DNA of 39,624 nucleotides from Spirochaetaceae bacterium (GCA_028818385.1 JAPPNY010000197.1:1-39624), one strand, 5' to 3'; shown: positions 6,975 to 15,543, counted from the first letter of the stretch. Notes: a model not told the origin generated them from the sequence alone. Made by a program: numbers and translations.

Positions 6975-8389
6975 CCGCCGGCCGGCCGCCCGCCAAGCTG
7001 CGCGGGCTGCGCGCGACCGTCATGGGACTCGGCCTCAACGGCGGAGGCCTTGGGGCAGCCCGCTTCCTGCACGCGCGCGGCGCTCGCGTCACCGTCACCG
7101 ATCTCAAGACGGCCGGCGAGCTGAAGCCGGCAGTCGATGCGCTGCCGGCCGGGGTGGGGCTGAGCCTGGGGAGCCATCGGATGGGTGATTTCACCGCCTG
7201 CGACCTGGTGGTGAAGAACCCCGGCGTGCCTCCGGGTTCGCCGTTCCTGGCGGCGGCGCGCGACGCCGGAGCGGACGTGGAGACCGAGCAGTCGCTGTTC
7301 CTGGCCCGTTGCCCGGCGCCGGTTCTGGCGGTCACCGGCAGCAAGGGAAAGTCGACCACCGCCGCCGCGCTGGCAGCGATACTGCGCGAGAAGGAGCCGG
7401 CAACCCGCCTGAGTGGCAACATCGGCGGCTCGCCGCTGGACTTCCTGGACGAGCTGACCGCCGACACCCCGGTGGTGCTGGAGCTGTCGTCCTGGCAGTT
7501 GGGAGACCTGCGCGGTCGCGGCCTGCTGGCGCCGCCGGTGGCCGTGGTCACCAACCTGCTGCGCGATCACCAGAACCGGTACGGCTCCATGGAAGAGTAC
7601 CTGCAGGACAAGCGTGTCATCGCCGAGGCACAGCCGCCGGACGCTGTGCTGGTGCTCAACGCCGACGATCCATGGCACCGGCGCTTCGCCGACGGCGCCT
7701 CCGCCCGCATCGTCCTGTGCTCCGCCCGGCAGCGTCCGGCGGGCGACGGCGCATGGCTGCAGGACGGCGTGGGCCGCGTCTCGGTGGAAGGCCGCTCGGG
7801 CGTCGCGTTCGACACGGCGTGGCTCCCGGCCGCCGGCCGCGTCATCGGCACCAACCTGATGGCGGCGGCGGCGGCGGCGGCCTCGTTCGGCATCGAGCCG
7901 GCGACGATACGTCGGGCTCTCCGCCGATTCCGCGGGCTGCCGCACCGCCTGGAGCCCGTCGGCGAAGTGGCGGGCGTCCGTTTCGTGAACGACTCGGCAG
8001 CCACCATCCCCGAGGCGACGATCGCGGCCCTGGCCGGCGTGACGGCGCCGGTGGTGCTGCTGGCCGGCGGAGCGGACAAGGATCTCGACTTCACCGAACT
8101 GGCCGCCTCGGCAGGATCCGTGCTCCGCTGCGCGCTGCTCGCCGGCAGCGCCACGGCCAAGCTCGACTCGGCGTTGCGCCGCGCCGGGGTGGCCTGCGAC
8201 GGCCCGTTCCCGTCACTGGAGGAGGCATTCGGCGCGGCGCGGCGGGCAGCCCCGCCCGGAGCGACGGTGCTGCTCTCCCCTGCGTGCGCGTCGTTCGGGA
8301 TGTTCCGCAACGAATTCGACCGGGGCGATCGCTTCCGGGCGCTGGTTCGGCAGCACGCGTCCTCGCGTCAGCTCGCGGCATCGCTTTGA
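6971..8389 (+). CDS. murD: UDP-N-acetylmuramoylalanine--D-glutamate ligase
   Basis: MurD adds D-glutamate to UDP-MurNAc-L-Ala in the cytoplasm, using ATP. Seen: N-terminal nucleotide-sugar domain with MGLGLNGGGLGAARFL; the ATP loop VTGSKGKSTTAAAL; NIGGSPLDF, LELSSWQL and VVTNLLRDHQNRYGSMEEY typical of the Mur central domain; MAAAAAAASFGI; FRGLPHRLEPVGEVAGVRFVNDSAATIPEA, the MurD-specific C-terminal signature; and LLSPACASFGMFRNEFDRGDRF at the end. Start choice: a CTG at 6971 gives a complete first beta strand, overlaps the previous stop (CTGA) and has GGGGAGGGA nine bases upstream. The first in-frame ATG (7022) would cut the first strand and has no good ribosome site. A CTG start is rare, so this is inference. 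About 472 residues, normal for MurD. Confidence 0.95.
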   Translation: MTAGRPPAKLRGLRATVMGLGLNGGGLGAARFLHARGARVTVTDLKTAGELKPAVDALPAGVGLSLGSHRMGDFTACDLVVKNPGVPPGSPFLAAARDAGADVETEQSLFLARCPAPVLAVTGSKGKSTTAAALAAILREKEPATRLSGNIGGSPLDFLDELTADTPVVLELSSWQLGDLRGRGLLAPPVAVVTNLLRDHQNRYGSMEEYLQDKRVIAEAQPPDAVLVLNADDPWHRRFADGASARIVLCSARQRPAGDGAWLQDGVGRVSVEGRSGVAFDTAWLPAAGRVIGTNLMAAAAAAASFGIEPATIRRALRRFRGLPHRLEPVGEVAGVRFVNDSAATIPEATIAALAGVTAPVVLLAGGADKDLDFTELAASAGSVLRCALLAGSATAKLDSALRRAGVACDGPFPSLEEAFGAARRAAPPGATVLLSPACASFGMFRNEFDRGDRFRALVRQHASSRQLAASL

Positions 8390-8420
8390 TGCCGGCCGCC
8401 CGTGGCTCTATGTTCTCCGC

Positions 8421-8906
8421 GTGTACTCGATTCTGCTGATCGCGCACTCCTACCTGCGCTGGCCGTTGCTGCTGCTGCTCCTGCTGCTGCTGGTACGCGG
8501 TGCGTCCGGCTGGGCGGGCCGCGCGCAGTGGCGCCGGGGAGACACGGCGCTCCTGCAGGCGGCGACCCACCTGCTGTCCCTGCAGTTCCTGATCGGTCTG
8601 CTGCTGTACGTGGCGTTCAGCCCGCTGGTCCGCGTGGCGATGGAGGACCTCGGCGCCGCGATGCGCGACGCGCAGATCCGCTACTTCCTGGTGGAGCACG
8701 CGCTTCTCATGGCGATCGCGGTCACGTTCATGAGCATCGCCACCGGGCGGATCAAGCGCGCGCCGGCAGAGCGGCGTTTCCGGCGAACGGTGGTCGCCGT
8801 GGTGGTCACGCTGCTCCTGGTCGGCGCCGCGATTCCCTGGCCGGGGATGAGCGCCGGCAGGCCGCTGTTCCGGATCGAGGGGGCCGCCCCGGCCGGATTC
8901 TTCTAG
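8421..8906 (+). CDS. Small multi-pass membrane protein
   Basis: 161 residues from GTG 8421, 31 bases after murD and probably in its operon. Four membrane helices are visible: YLRWPLLLLLLLLLV near residue 11, LLSLQFLIGLLLYVAF near 50, FLVEHALLMAIAVTFMSIA near 95, and TVVAVVVTLLLVGAAIPW near 125. A His near the first helix (IAHSYLRW) and another in helix three (VEHALLM) are the sort of pattern seen in small cytochrome-b561-like or DUF-type membrane proteins, but no firm family is claimed. No Shine-Dalgarno sequence is obvious. Function unknown. Confidence 0.8.
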   Translation: MYSILLIAHSYLRWPLLLLLLLLLVRGASGWAGRAQWRRGDTALLQAATHLLSLQFLIGLLLYVAFSPLVRVAMEDLGAAMRDAQIRYFLVEHALLMAIAVTFMSIATGRIKRAPAERRFRRTVVAVVVTLLLVGAAIPWPGMSAGRPLFRIEGAAPAGFF

Positions 8907-8950
8907 CTCCGGCTCGCGGAGCCGCTCAAAGCCGCCCGCCGCGGGCGGGG

Positions 8951-10027
8951 TCAGCCCCCGTGTCCCGGAGCACGGCCGCGATGCAGGTACCAGGCCCGTG
9001 CCCGCTCCGCCCCGCGAAACGCGGCGTGCCGCGGCCGGTTGAGCACCGCGTCGTGGGCGGGTGCGCGGTGCACGATCTCCCCCCCGAACCCGGTCTTCAT
9101 GCGATAGAGGCCGGCCATCGGCAGCGCGGGGTCGGCCGTGCGGGGAATGCCGAACAGGTCGTAGGTATGGCAGCCCGCTTCCCGGGCCAGGCGCATCGCC
9201 GTCCATTGCAGGCCGTAGTTGGGCATCGCGTGCCGGTGGCGATCCGACGACGCGCCGTACAGGTAGCGCGCACGTCTGCCGTACAGCGACACGACGATGC
9301 CGGCCACGTCCTCGCCCTCGTACGCGGCCATCAGGAGCAGCAGGCGCGGACGGCGGCCCGGGCAGGTGTCGGCGGTCAGAAACAGCTCTCGGAAGTAGCG
9401 CAGGCTGTGCCGGGTGATGCCCTGGCGGCGGGCCATGTCGCGATGCAGGCGGTACCAGCCGTCGAGCCCCGCGGCGCCCACTTCGCGAACGACGACGCCC
9501 CGGCGCTCGGCGAGCCGGACGTTGTAGCGCGTCTTCGGCTTCATCGCGGCCAGCAGATCGGCTTCGCCGCGCTGCAGGTCGACGAACACCGTGCTTTGCG
9601 GCTGCACGGCCGGGGCGGCGCGCCACCGGCCGGACCAGCGATCCTCCGGCCACGGCGGGTCGAAACGGACGGCGAAGCTGGCCGGCGGCAGCAGCGGTCG
9701 AGCCGCTCGCGCCAGACGATCGAGATAGGCGCCGCACGCCGCTGAAGGCGGCTCGGCCCCCGGTCCCAACGGGCAGTACACGAAGGTGCCGGCCGGCGTC
9801 CGGCGGCAGAGCAGGAGAACCGTTCCGGCGACGCCGGCGCCGGAAACGGCGACCGCCAGCGGGCGCCAGCCGAGCCGGGCGCGAAAGGATCCCCAGAACC
9901 CGCTCTGCAGCAGCTCGTCGCCGGCCAGTGCGTCCAGCTCGACACGCCGTACCCGGAGGCCGCCGCACCCATCGCCGGCGGCATCGATGTTGGCCGCTTC
10001 TGCCCCGCTCACCGGCAGAGCATGCAC
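8951..10027 (-). CDS. FemAB-family peptidoglycan bridge aminoacyltransferase
   Basis: 358 residues, GTG start at 10027. FemAB/MurM/FemX enzymes transfer an amino acid from aminoacyl-tRNA to the stem peptide of a peptidoglycan precursor at the inner face of the membrane. Seen: STVFVDLQRGEADLLAAMKPKTRYNVRLAERRGV at about 145-177, the K-x-K-x-R-x-N-[IV]-x-x-A core of the family; WYRLHRDMARRQGI (191-204); the second GNAT-like half with LMAAYEGEDVAGIVVSLYGRRARYLYGASS (232-261) and YGLQWTAMRLAREAGCHTYDLFGIP (271-295), where YDLFGIP is a family hallmark. Residue specificity cannot be read from the sequence. It follows the DUF4097 gene by 22 bases on the same strand. Together with murD and murE it points to active wall building. 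Confidence 0.9.
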   Translation of the reverse strand: MHALPVSGAEAANIDAAGDGCGGLRVRRVELDALAGDELLQSGFWGSFRARLGWRPLAVAVSGAGVAGTVLLLCRRTPAGTFVYCPLGPGAEPPSAACGAYLDRLARAARPLLPPASFAVRFDPPWPEDRWSGRWRAAPAVQPQSTVFVDLQRGEADLLAAMKPKTRYNVRLAERRGVVVREVGAAGLDGWYRLHRDMARRQGITRHSLRYFRELFLTADTCPGRRPRLLLLMAAYEGEDVAGIVVSLYGRRARYLYGASSDRHRHAMPNYGLQWTAMRLAREAGCHTYDLFGIPRTADPALPMAGLYRMKTGFGGEIVHRAPAHDAVLNRPRHAAFRGAERARAWYLHRGRAPGHGG

Positions 10028-10049
10028 CGAAGCGGGTCTGGCGCGCCCC

Positions 10050-11222
10050 TCAGCGGCGCAGCGCGCTGATCAGGCGGGCCGCCTCCTCGGCGGAGAGCTT
10101 GCCTTCCTTGAGCATGTCGAGCACGAGCTTGACCTCTTCCTCGGTGCCGGCGGCATCGGCCTGTGCAGGCCGCGGGCCGCCCTTCCGTCCCGGCCCGTCA
10201 TGATGGTGCGCACGTCCGGCGCCGCGCCATCGCCGTTCACCGGGCCCGCGCCGGAAGCCGGCGCCGCGGCGCCCGGGACCGCCACCTGCGGCGCCGAACG
10301 CCTCGTACACCTGACGCGAGATCTCCTCTCCCAGCTTGCCGAACTTCAGGCCGTAGCCGCGCATCTCCTTGAGGAACTCCCACATCTCGTTGGGGATCTC
10401 GAACGTGAAGTCCGGATCGTCCCACGCATGGTCGTCATCGTCGGTGAACGCCCGTTCTCCCGCCCGCTGCTCCTTGCCGTCGAATTCGTCGAAGCCCACC
10501 AGCTCACACCTCCCCAACGTGTGTACGAAGATCGAGAACGCTCCGGAGCCGAGCGTGACCTGCGCGAAGCCCGGCCCGGTGGTGACCACCGATGATCCGA
10601 GCCTGTTCACCAGCCGGCCACGTGACTTGACCGTGGCCGCAAGGTCGGCATCGTCCGGCAACGCGAGCAGCACGCGGCCCGATCCCGACATCACGGACAC
10701 CTTGCCGTCGCCGGTGGGCCGGAGCTGCAGGGCCATGCGGCCGCTGGCGTTTTGAAACTTGCCCCCGGTCAACTCGGCGTCGCGCACGGTGATCTTGCCG
10801 TTGGCCGCCGACACGTTCAACTGCCCGGCGATCCGTTCGGCGGTGATCGACCCGTTGGCGCAGCGCACGTCCGCGGTTCCCGTGAGGTCCTGCAGGGTGA
10901 CCGCTCCGTTCGCCGTGCGGACCCGCACCGTTCCATCCATGCCGGCCACGAGCACCGCGCCGCTGGCGCTGTCCGCGCTCAGCTCCCACGAGCGCGCCGC
11001 CGGCAGCGACAGCTCGAGGGTGCCGCCGGCCTCTTCGTCGTCATCGCGCCGCGGCTCCGCGATCTCCAACCGGTCGCCGTCGCGCGCGACGCGGATCGCA
11101 TCCAGACCGTCACCCGCAAGGGTCCCGGCGTCGCCTTCGACCGCGCGCGCGACAACGCCCCGCCGGCGCGTCGTGACGCGAACCTCCGCGACGCCATCCA
11201 GATCAAGAGTGATCCGATCCAT
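10050..11222 (-). CDS. DUF4097-type beta-helical protein with SHOCT-like tail
   Basis: 390 residues from ATG 11222, which has GGGAGGGA just upstream and overlaps the 3' end of the DUF2089 gene by 20 bases. The N-terminal 250 residues are short repeated beta turns (GAVLVAGMDGTVRVRTANGAVTL, LTGTADVRCANGSITAERIAGQL, VSAANGKITVRDAELTG, GDGKVSVMSGSGRVLL), the adhesin-like beta-solenoid of DUF4097 proteins. An acidic linker and a Gly/Arg-rich low-complexity stretch (about 325-365) follow. The last 30 residues, EEEVKLVLDMLKEGKLSAEEAARLISAL, are the SHOCT-like helical hairpin commonly paired with this fold. No signal peptide, so probably cytoplasmic. The pairing with DUF2089 is a recurrent operon; a stress or envelope-sensing role is inferred, not shown. 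Confidence 0.85.
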   Translation of the reverse strand: MDRITLDLDGVAEVRVTTRRRGVVARAVEGDAGTLAGDGLDAIRVARDGDRLEIAEPRRDDDEEAGGTLELSLPAARSWELSADSASGAVLVAGMDGTVRVRTANGAVTLQDLTGTADVRCANGSITAERIAGQLNVSAANGKITVRDAELTGGKFQNASGRMALQLRPTGDGKVSVMSGSGRVLLALPDDADLAATVKSRGRLVNRLGSSVVTTGPGFAQVTLGSGAFSIFVHTLGRCELVGFDEFDGKEQRAGERAFTDDDDHAWDDPDFTFEIPNEMWEFLKEMRGYGLKFGKLGEEISRQVYEAFGAAGGGPGRRGAGFRRGPGERRWRGAGRAHHHDGPGRKGGPRPAQADAAGTEEEVKLVLDMLKEGKLSAEEAARLISALRR

Positions 11223-11640
11223 CGTTCCCTCCCCCGGCGCCCGCGTCCTCTGCGTGCAGCCGCCGTATGACCTCACCGAGCGACAGCTCCCCGTCACGGA
11301 GGCGGCGCAGCAGGCGCAGTCGGCCCTGGTCGCCTCCTTCCGCAGCGCCGGCGCCCGGTCGTTCGCCCGGTCCGTCGAGCGCGGCATTCATCGCCTTGAG
11401 GCGGGCCTTGACCGTCGGGTAGGACATCCCCAGCTGCCGCTCGACCTCCCGCAGGTTGCCCTCCACGTGCAGAAACAGCCGCACGAAATGCAGCAGGTCG
11501 TCCGGCAGCGCGCACAGGTCGCAGCGCTCGAAGCGACCGCGGATGGTGACGCCGCACGACCCGCACGCATATTCGGCAACCTGCAGCCGCTGATCACAGA
11601 TCGGGCACGGTCCCAGCGGAGGTTGGACATCCGATGCCAT
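11203..11640 (-). CDS. DUF2089 zinc-ribbon transcriptional regulator
   Basis: 145 residues. The N-terminal zinc ribbon has CPIC (residues about 12-15) and CGSC (26-29), followed by a further CDLC. A helix-turn-helix-like region follows: LPDDLLHFVRLFLHVEGNLREVERQLGMSYPTVKARLKAMNAAL (about 45-88), where LGMSYPTVKARL is the recognition-helix signature of DUF2089 proteins. The tail GELSLGEVIRRLHAED resembles the SHOCT-like hairpin of its partner. It is first in the operon with the DUF4097 gene (20-base overlap) and probably controls its own transcription. A sigma-70-like promoter sits so close that the message would start at or next to the ATG. Confidence 0.88.
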   Translation of the reverse strand: MASDVQPPLGPCPICDQRLQVAEYACGSCGVTIRGRFERCDLCALPDDLLHFVRLFLHVEGNLREVERQLGMSYPTVKARLKAMNAALDGPGERPGAGAAEGGDQGRLRLLRRLRDGELSLGEVIRRLHAEDAGAGGGNDGSDHS

Positions 11641-11675
11641 GTCCCGAACCTAGGCACATCCCTTCACATAGTCAA
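11641..11675 (-). promoter_or_regulatory. Promoter of the DUF2089 operon, apparently leaderless
   Basis: Minus strand: TTGACT (complement of 11670-11675), 17-base spacer, TAGGTT (complement of 11647-11652). Only six bases separate the -10 box from the ATG at 11640, and no Shine-Dalgarno sequence can fit, so a leaderless transcript is predicted. Pattern-based call. Confidence 0.5.
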
Positions 11676-11744
11676 TCGAATCATGAACTTTATTCAGGTA
11701 TCGCGACGGTTTCCCGGCATCGCACGGCCTTGGAACTCTCCGGT

Positions 11745-11772
11745 TTGACCCTGGCGCGGCTCCGGGTATATC
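11745..11772 (+). promoter_or_regulatory. Promoter of hflKC
   Basis: TTGACC (11745-11750) and TATATC (11767-11772), 16-base spacer, about 64 bases before the hflK ATG. A strong ribosome site, AAGGGAGGA, precedes the ATG at 11836. Pattern-based. Confidence 0.55.
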
Positions 11773-11835
11773 GTCGACATCGTGTAAGGGGCGGCCTAAA
11801 CCGCCGGTCCCCGTCCCCCTCAAGGGAGGATCCCC

Positions 11836-12837
11836 ATGTCCGAAAACGATTCATCCGCAGAGCGGCGCGCGCCGGGCAGCTTCAGCCCGCGGGCGGTCGG
11901 CCTCATGCTGGGCGCGGTCCTGCTGGTCATCATCGTGCTGTCCAGCTTCTACGTCGTGGACGCGCGCGAAAAAGGCATCCTGTTGCGCTTCGGCAGGTAC
12001 GTCGGCCGGGCCAGCGATCCCGGCCTGCACCTCAAGCTGCCGTTCGGGATCGACCGCGTCTACAACGTGGAGACCGAGGTGCTGCACAAGCTGGAGTTCG
12101 GCTTCCGCACCGAGGAGGCCGGCGTGCGCACGGTGTTCTCCACGCAGGAGTTCCCCGAGGAGTCGGTGATGCTGACCGGCGACCTCAACATCGTCGACGT
12201 GAAGTGGTCGATCCAGTACCGGATCATCGAGCCCGAGAAATGGCTGTTCAACATCGTCGACGGCGAGACGACGATCAAGGACATCTCCCGGTCGGTGTTC
12301 AACCGGCTGGTGGGCGACCGCGCGATCCTGGACGTGATGGGCGACGAGCGGCCGGTCATCCAGTTGCGGGCGCAGGAGGAAATGAACGCCCTGTTCGGCA
12401 TCGAAGGCTACGACATCGGCGTGCGCGTGGACGCGGTGCAGTTGCAGAGCGTCGTGCCGCCACGCGGCGCGGTGCAGAACGCCTTCGAGGACGTCAACAA
12501 GGCGATCCAGGACCGCAACCGCCTGATCAACGAGGGCAAGGAAGCCTACAACCAGACGATCCCGCGCGCCCACGGCGAGGCCGACCGGCTCATCGCCGAG
12601 GCGGAGGGCTACCAGGCCGAGCGCCTCAACCGCGCGGAGGGTGACGTGGCGCGCTACGTGCACCTGTACGAGGAGTACCGCAAGAGCCCGGAGGTGACCC
12701 GCACACGCCTCTACTACGAGATGTTCGAGGAGGTGTTCAAGGACGCCGAGGGCACCGACCTCATCGACAAGAACCTGACCAACTTCATCCCGCTCAAGCA
12801 GCTCGGACAGGAGTTGTCGCTCGGAGGGAACCAGTGA
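11836..12837 (+). CDS. hflK: HflK, membrane regulator of FtsH protease
   Basis: 333 residues, ATG with AAGGGAGGA upstream. HflK and HflC form a large periplasmic-facing cage around the FtsH protease and modulate its attack on membrane proteins. Seen: short N-terminal tail, one membrane helix (about 20-42, AVGLMLGAVLLVIIVLSSFYVV), the SPFH/prohibitin domain starting VDAREKGILLRFGRYVG and including PGLHLKLPFGIDRVYNVETEV and LTGDLNIVDVKWSIQYRI. A long Glu/Ala/Arg-rich coiled coil follows (KEAYNQTIPRAHGEADRLIAEAEGYQAERLNRAEGD). The Gly/Pro-rich N-terminal extension of enterobacterial HflK is absent, hence the shorter length. Its TGA overlaps the GTG of hflC. Confidence 0.93.
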   Translation: MSENDSSAERRAPGSFSPRAVGLMLGAVLLVIIVLSSFYVVDAREKGILLRFGRYVGRASDPGLHLKLPFGIDRVYNVETEVLHKLEFGFRTEEAGVRTVFSTQEFPEESVMLTGDLNIVDVKWSIQYRIIEPEKWLFNIVDGETTIKDISRSVFNRLVGDRAILDVMGDERPVIQLRAQEEMNALFGIEGYDIGVRVDAVQLQSVVPPRGAVQNAFEDVNKAIQDRNRLINEGKEAYNQTIPRAHGEADRLIAEAEGYQAERLNRAEGDVARYVHLYEEYRKSPEVTRTRLYYEMFEEVFKDAEGTDLIDKNLTNFIPLKQLGQELSLGGNQ

Positions 12838-13799
12838 AGCGTTTCATCACGATCGTCGTGGTCGCAGGCGCCGCCCTGCTGATCTTCCTGATGCTCGGGC
12901 CGTTCTACGTGGTGCAGGAAGGCCAGCAGGCGATCATCCTGCAGTTCGGCCGCATCGTGCGCTCCAAGACCGACGCCGGGCTGGCGCTGAAGGCGCCCCT
13001 GATCGACCAGGTGGTGCGCTATCCGAAGAAGATCATCTCCTGGGACGGCGACCCGACCCTGGTGCCGACGCAGGAACGGCAGTTCATCTACGTGGACACC
13101 ACGGCGCGGTGGCGCATCGTCGATCCGGTGCTGTTCTACGAGTCGGTCCAGGACGAGCAGGGAGCCCAGACGCGGCTCGACGCGGTCATCGACTCCGCGG
13201 TCAAGGAAGTGATCTCCAACAACCGGCTGCAGGAGGCGGTGCGCAACTCCGACGTGATCAACCAGATCGTGCGGCGGTCCACCGACGATGCCCAGGACGC
13301 CAGCTCGATCCTGGGCGACACCTACACCGAAGTCACGTTCGCGTCCATCGACAAGGGACGCGACGAGCTCTCCAACGACATGCTGGGGCGCGCGAAAGAG
13401 GCGGAGGCGCTCTACGGCATCGAGCTGCTCGACGTGATCATCCGCCAGATCCGCTACTCGGACGACCTGACCGAGAGCGTCTACAGCCGCATGATCACCG
13501 AGCGGCAGCAGGTCGCGCAGGCGTGGCGCTCCGACGGCGAGGGACTCAAGGCCGAATGGCTCGGCAAGCGCGAAAAGGAGCGGCTGGAGATCATCTCGGA
13601 GGCAGAGCGGACAGCCAAGGTGATCCGCGGTCAGGCCGACGCCGACGCGGCCGCGATCTATGCCAACGCCTACAACACCGACCCCGAGTTCTATGCCTTC
13701 TTCAAGGCGATCGAGGCGTACCGGGCGCTGCTGCCGAACTTCCAGAAGACCCTCTCCACCGACGCGGAGTTCTTCGACTACCTGTACGAACAGCGCTGA
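12834..13799 (+). CDS. hflC: HflC, membrane regulator of FtsH protease
   Basis: 321 residues, GTG start inside the hflK stop (GTGA), so translation is coupled. Partner of HflK in the FtsH-regulating complex. Seen: N-terminal membrane helix (about 3-22, FITIVVVAGAALLIFLMLGPFYVV), SPFH domain beginning VQEGQQAIILQFGRIV with AGLALKAPLIDQVVRYPKKI and the HflC-type YVDTTARWRIVDPVLFYESV. The C-terminal coiled coil is MITERQQVAQAWRSDGEGLKAEWLGKREKERLEII...AKVIRGQADADAAAIYANAY. That region is near the expected EGxAxAxxI pattern of HflC. Normal length. A strong GC hairpin follows 24 bases after the stop. Confidence 0.94.
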   Translation: MKRFITIVVVAGAALLIFLMLGPFYVVQEGQQAIILQFGRIVRSKTDAGLALKAPLIDQVVRYPKKIISWDGDPTLVPTQERQFIYVDTTARWRIVDPVLFYESVQDEQGAQTRLDAVIDSAVKEVISNNRLQEAVRNSDVINQIVRRSTDDAQDASSILGDTYTEVTFASIDKGRDELSNDMLGRAKEAEALYGIELLDVIIRQIRYSDDLTESVYSRMITERQQVAQAWRSDGEGLKAEWLGKREKERLEIISEAERTAKVIRGQADADAAAIYANAYNTDPEFYAFFKAIEAYRALLPNFQKTLSTDAEFFDYLYEQR

Positions 13800-13823
13800 A
13801 GCCCGCGCAACGCGGTCGGCACG

Positions 13824-13846
13824 CGACCCCGGCGGGGCCGGGGTCG
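13824..13846 (+). terminator. Strong GC hairpin after hflC
   Basis: Perfect 9-bp stem, cgaccccgg / ccggggtcg, with a 5-base loop, 24 bases past the hflC stop. No T-run follows (a T6 run appears only at about 13921), so it may act with Rho or merely as an mRNA end block. Confidence 0.45.
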
Positions 13847-13961
13847 GCCAGGTGACGCGCAAGCCGGGGCGTGATCGTGCCGATGATAGTGAGTGGGTCC
13901 GATTGATGCGCGCATCCGCCTTTTTTCCAGCGCCCGCGAGTGGGCGAGCCCCTCACTGCCG

Positions 13962-15536
13962 ATGGACGGCATGAGCGATCTTCCTCCCACGCCTCGACAG
14001 CGGGACTTGGCGGACTTGGCAGACCGCATCGGCACAGTTCGCGTCCGGGGCGAGGCGGCCGGCCCCATCGACGCGATCCGCTACGATTCGCGCCAGGCCG
14101 GTCCCGGCGCACTGTTCGTCTCCCGGCCCGGCAACAAGGACGACGGCCACCGCTTCATCGCCGACGCCGTGCGCCGAGGCGCGCGCGCGGTGATCCACGA
14201 ACGCGATCTGCCGGGCTACGCCCCCGGCGTCTGCTACCTGCAGGTGCCGGACGTGAAGACGGCCCTCGCGGTCGCCGGAGCTTGGCACGCCGGCGACCCG
14301 GCACGGAACCTCCTGCTCGTCGGCGTGACCGGCACGGACGGCAAGAGCTCCACGGCGTGGTTCACGAAGCTGCTCCTCGACCGTCTCGGCCTCCCGGCCG
14401 GACTGGTGTCGAGCGTCTACGTCGACGACGGAACCGGCGTCGTGGATACGCCCTGGCGGCTGTCGACTCCCGAAGCTCCGGAGCTGCATGGGCTGCTGGC
14501 AACCATGACCGGCCTCGGCCGCCGCGCCGCGGTCATCGAAGCCACCTCGATCGCGCTGGCCGCCGGCAGGGTGCACGGACTGCCGCTTGCCGCAGCGGCG
14601 ATCACCAACGTAACCCACGAGCACCTGGAGTTCCACGGCGATTGGGAGCGGTACCGCGACACCAAGGCGGCGTTGCTGGACATGGTCCGGGATCGTCCGG
14701 ACGGCTCCCGCGGCGTGGCGGTGCTCAACCGGGACGACGGGGCGTGGCACGACCTGCGTGCGCGGTTCCCCGCGGCGCAGAGCTTCAGCACCATTTCGCC
14801 GGCGTCCCACGGCGGCGACGAGGCCGACTGCACCGCAACGGTTCTGGCAGCCGACGGCTCCGGCCTGACTCTGGCCGTCCGGCTGCACGACGTCCGCAGG
14901 CAGTGCCGGGTGCAGGTCGGCGACCCCGTGCAGGCCGGCAACATCGCCGCCGCCCTGCTGTTGGCGTCCGGCGCCGGCGGAGCTGCCCCGCACCACGTGC
15001 TCGATGCGCTGCCGGTTCTCAGCCCGCTTCCGGGACGCATGCAGCAGATCCGCAACGACCGCGGCTTCACGATGATCGTCGACCATGCCCACACGCCGGC
15101 AGCCTTTCGGCAACTCTTCGCCGGGCTGCGGCTGTGCCGCGGTGCGGACCGTGCCGCCGACAGCCGCACCATCGTCGTGTTCGGCTCAGCCGGAGAGAAG
15201 GATCGCGAGAAGCGGGCCATGCAGGGCCGGATCGCCTCCGAGCACGCCGACATCGTGATCCTTACGGATGAGGACCCGCGCCGCGAGGATCCGCTGATGG
15301 TCCTCAAGGACATCGCCGGCGGCTTCGTCGCCGGGGCGCCGGCGCCCCGGCTCATCCCGGACCGGCGTGAAGCGATCGGTACGGCCGTGGAGCTGGCACG
15401 ACCGGGCGACACCGTGCTGCTGCTCGGCAAGGGCCACGAGCGCAGCATAGAATACGCCGATCACGTGCAGCCGTGGGACGAAGTTACCGAAGCGCACTCG
15501 GCAGTCCAGACACATGATTCCAAATATCGGGGATGA
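13962..15536 (+). CDS. murE: UDP-MurNAc-tripeptide synthetase
   Basis: About 524 residues from ATG 13962; ATG 13971 is an equal alternative, as no strong ribosome site decides. MurE adds the third, diamino residue to UDP-MurNAc-L-Ala-D-Glu. Seen: N-domain IDAIRYDSRQAGPGALFVS...DGHRFIADAVRRGARAVI; ATP loop VGVTGTDGKSST; STPEAPELHGLL; EATSIAL; TNVTHEHLEFHGDWERYRDTKAALL; C-domain GRMQQIRNDRGFTMIVDHAHTPAAF; VFGSAGEKDREKR; ILTDEDPRREDP; LLGKGHERSIEY. The substrate motif position reads DEDPRRE, not the DNPRxE usual for meso-diaminopimelate enzymes. This may point to another diamine such as ornithine, as known for several spirochaetes; that is inference. The next gene begins 7 bases after the stop. 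Confidence 0.94.
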   Translation: MDGMSDLPPTPRQRDLADLADRIGTVRVRGEAAGPIDAIRYDSRQAGPGALFVSRPGNKDDGHRFIADAVRRGARAVIHERDLPGYAPGVCYLQVPDVKTALAVAGAWHAGDPARNLLLVGVTGTDGKSSTAWFTKLLLDRLGLPAGLVSSVYVDDGTGVVDTPWRLSTPEAPELHGLLATMTGLGRRAAVIEATSIALAAGRVHGLPLAAAAITNVTHEHLEFHGDWERYRDTKAALLDMVRDRPDGSRGVAVLNRDDGAWHDLRARFPAAQSFSTISPASHGGDEADCTATVLAADGSGLTLAVRLHDVRRQCRVQVGDPVQAGNIAAALLLASGAGGAAPHHVLDALPVLSPLPGRMQQIRNDRGFTMIVDHAHTPAAFRQLFAGLRLCRGADRAADSRTIVVFGSAGEKDREKRAMQGRIASEHADIVILTDEDPRREDPLMVLKDIAGGFVAGAPAPRLIPDRREAIGTAVELARPGDTVLLLGKGHERSIEYADHVQPWDEVTEAHSAVQTHDSKYRG

Positions 15537-15543
15537 TGGCGAC

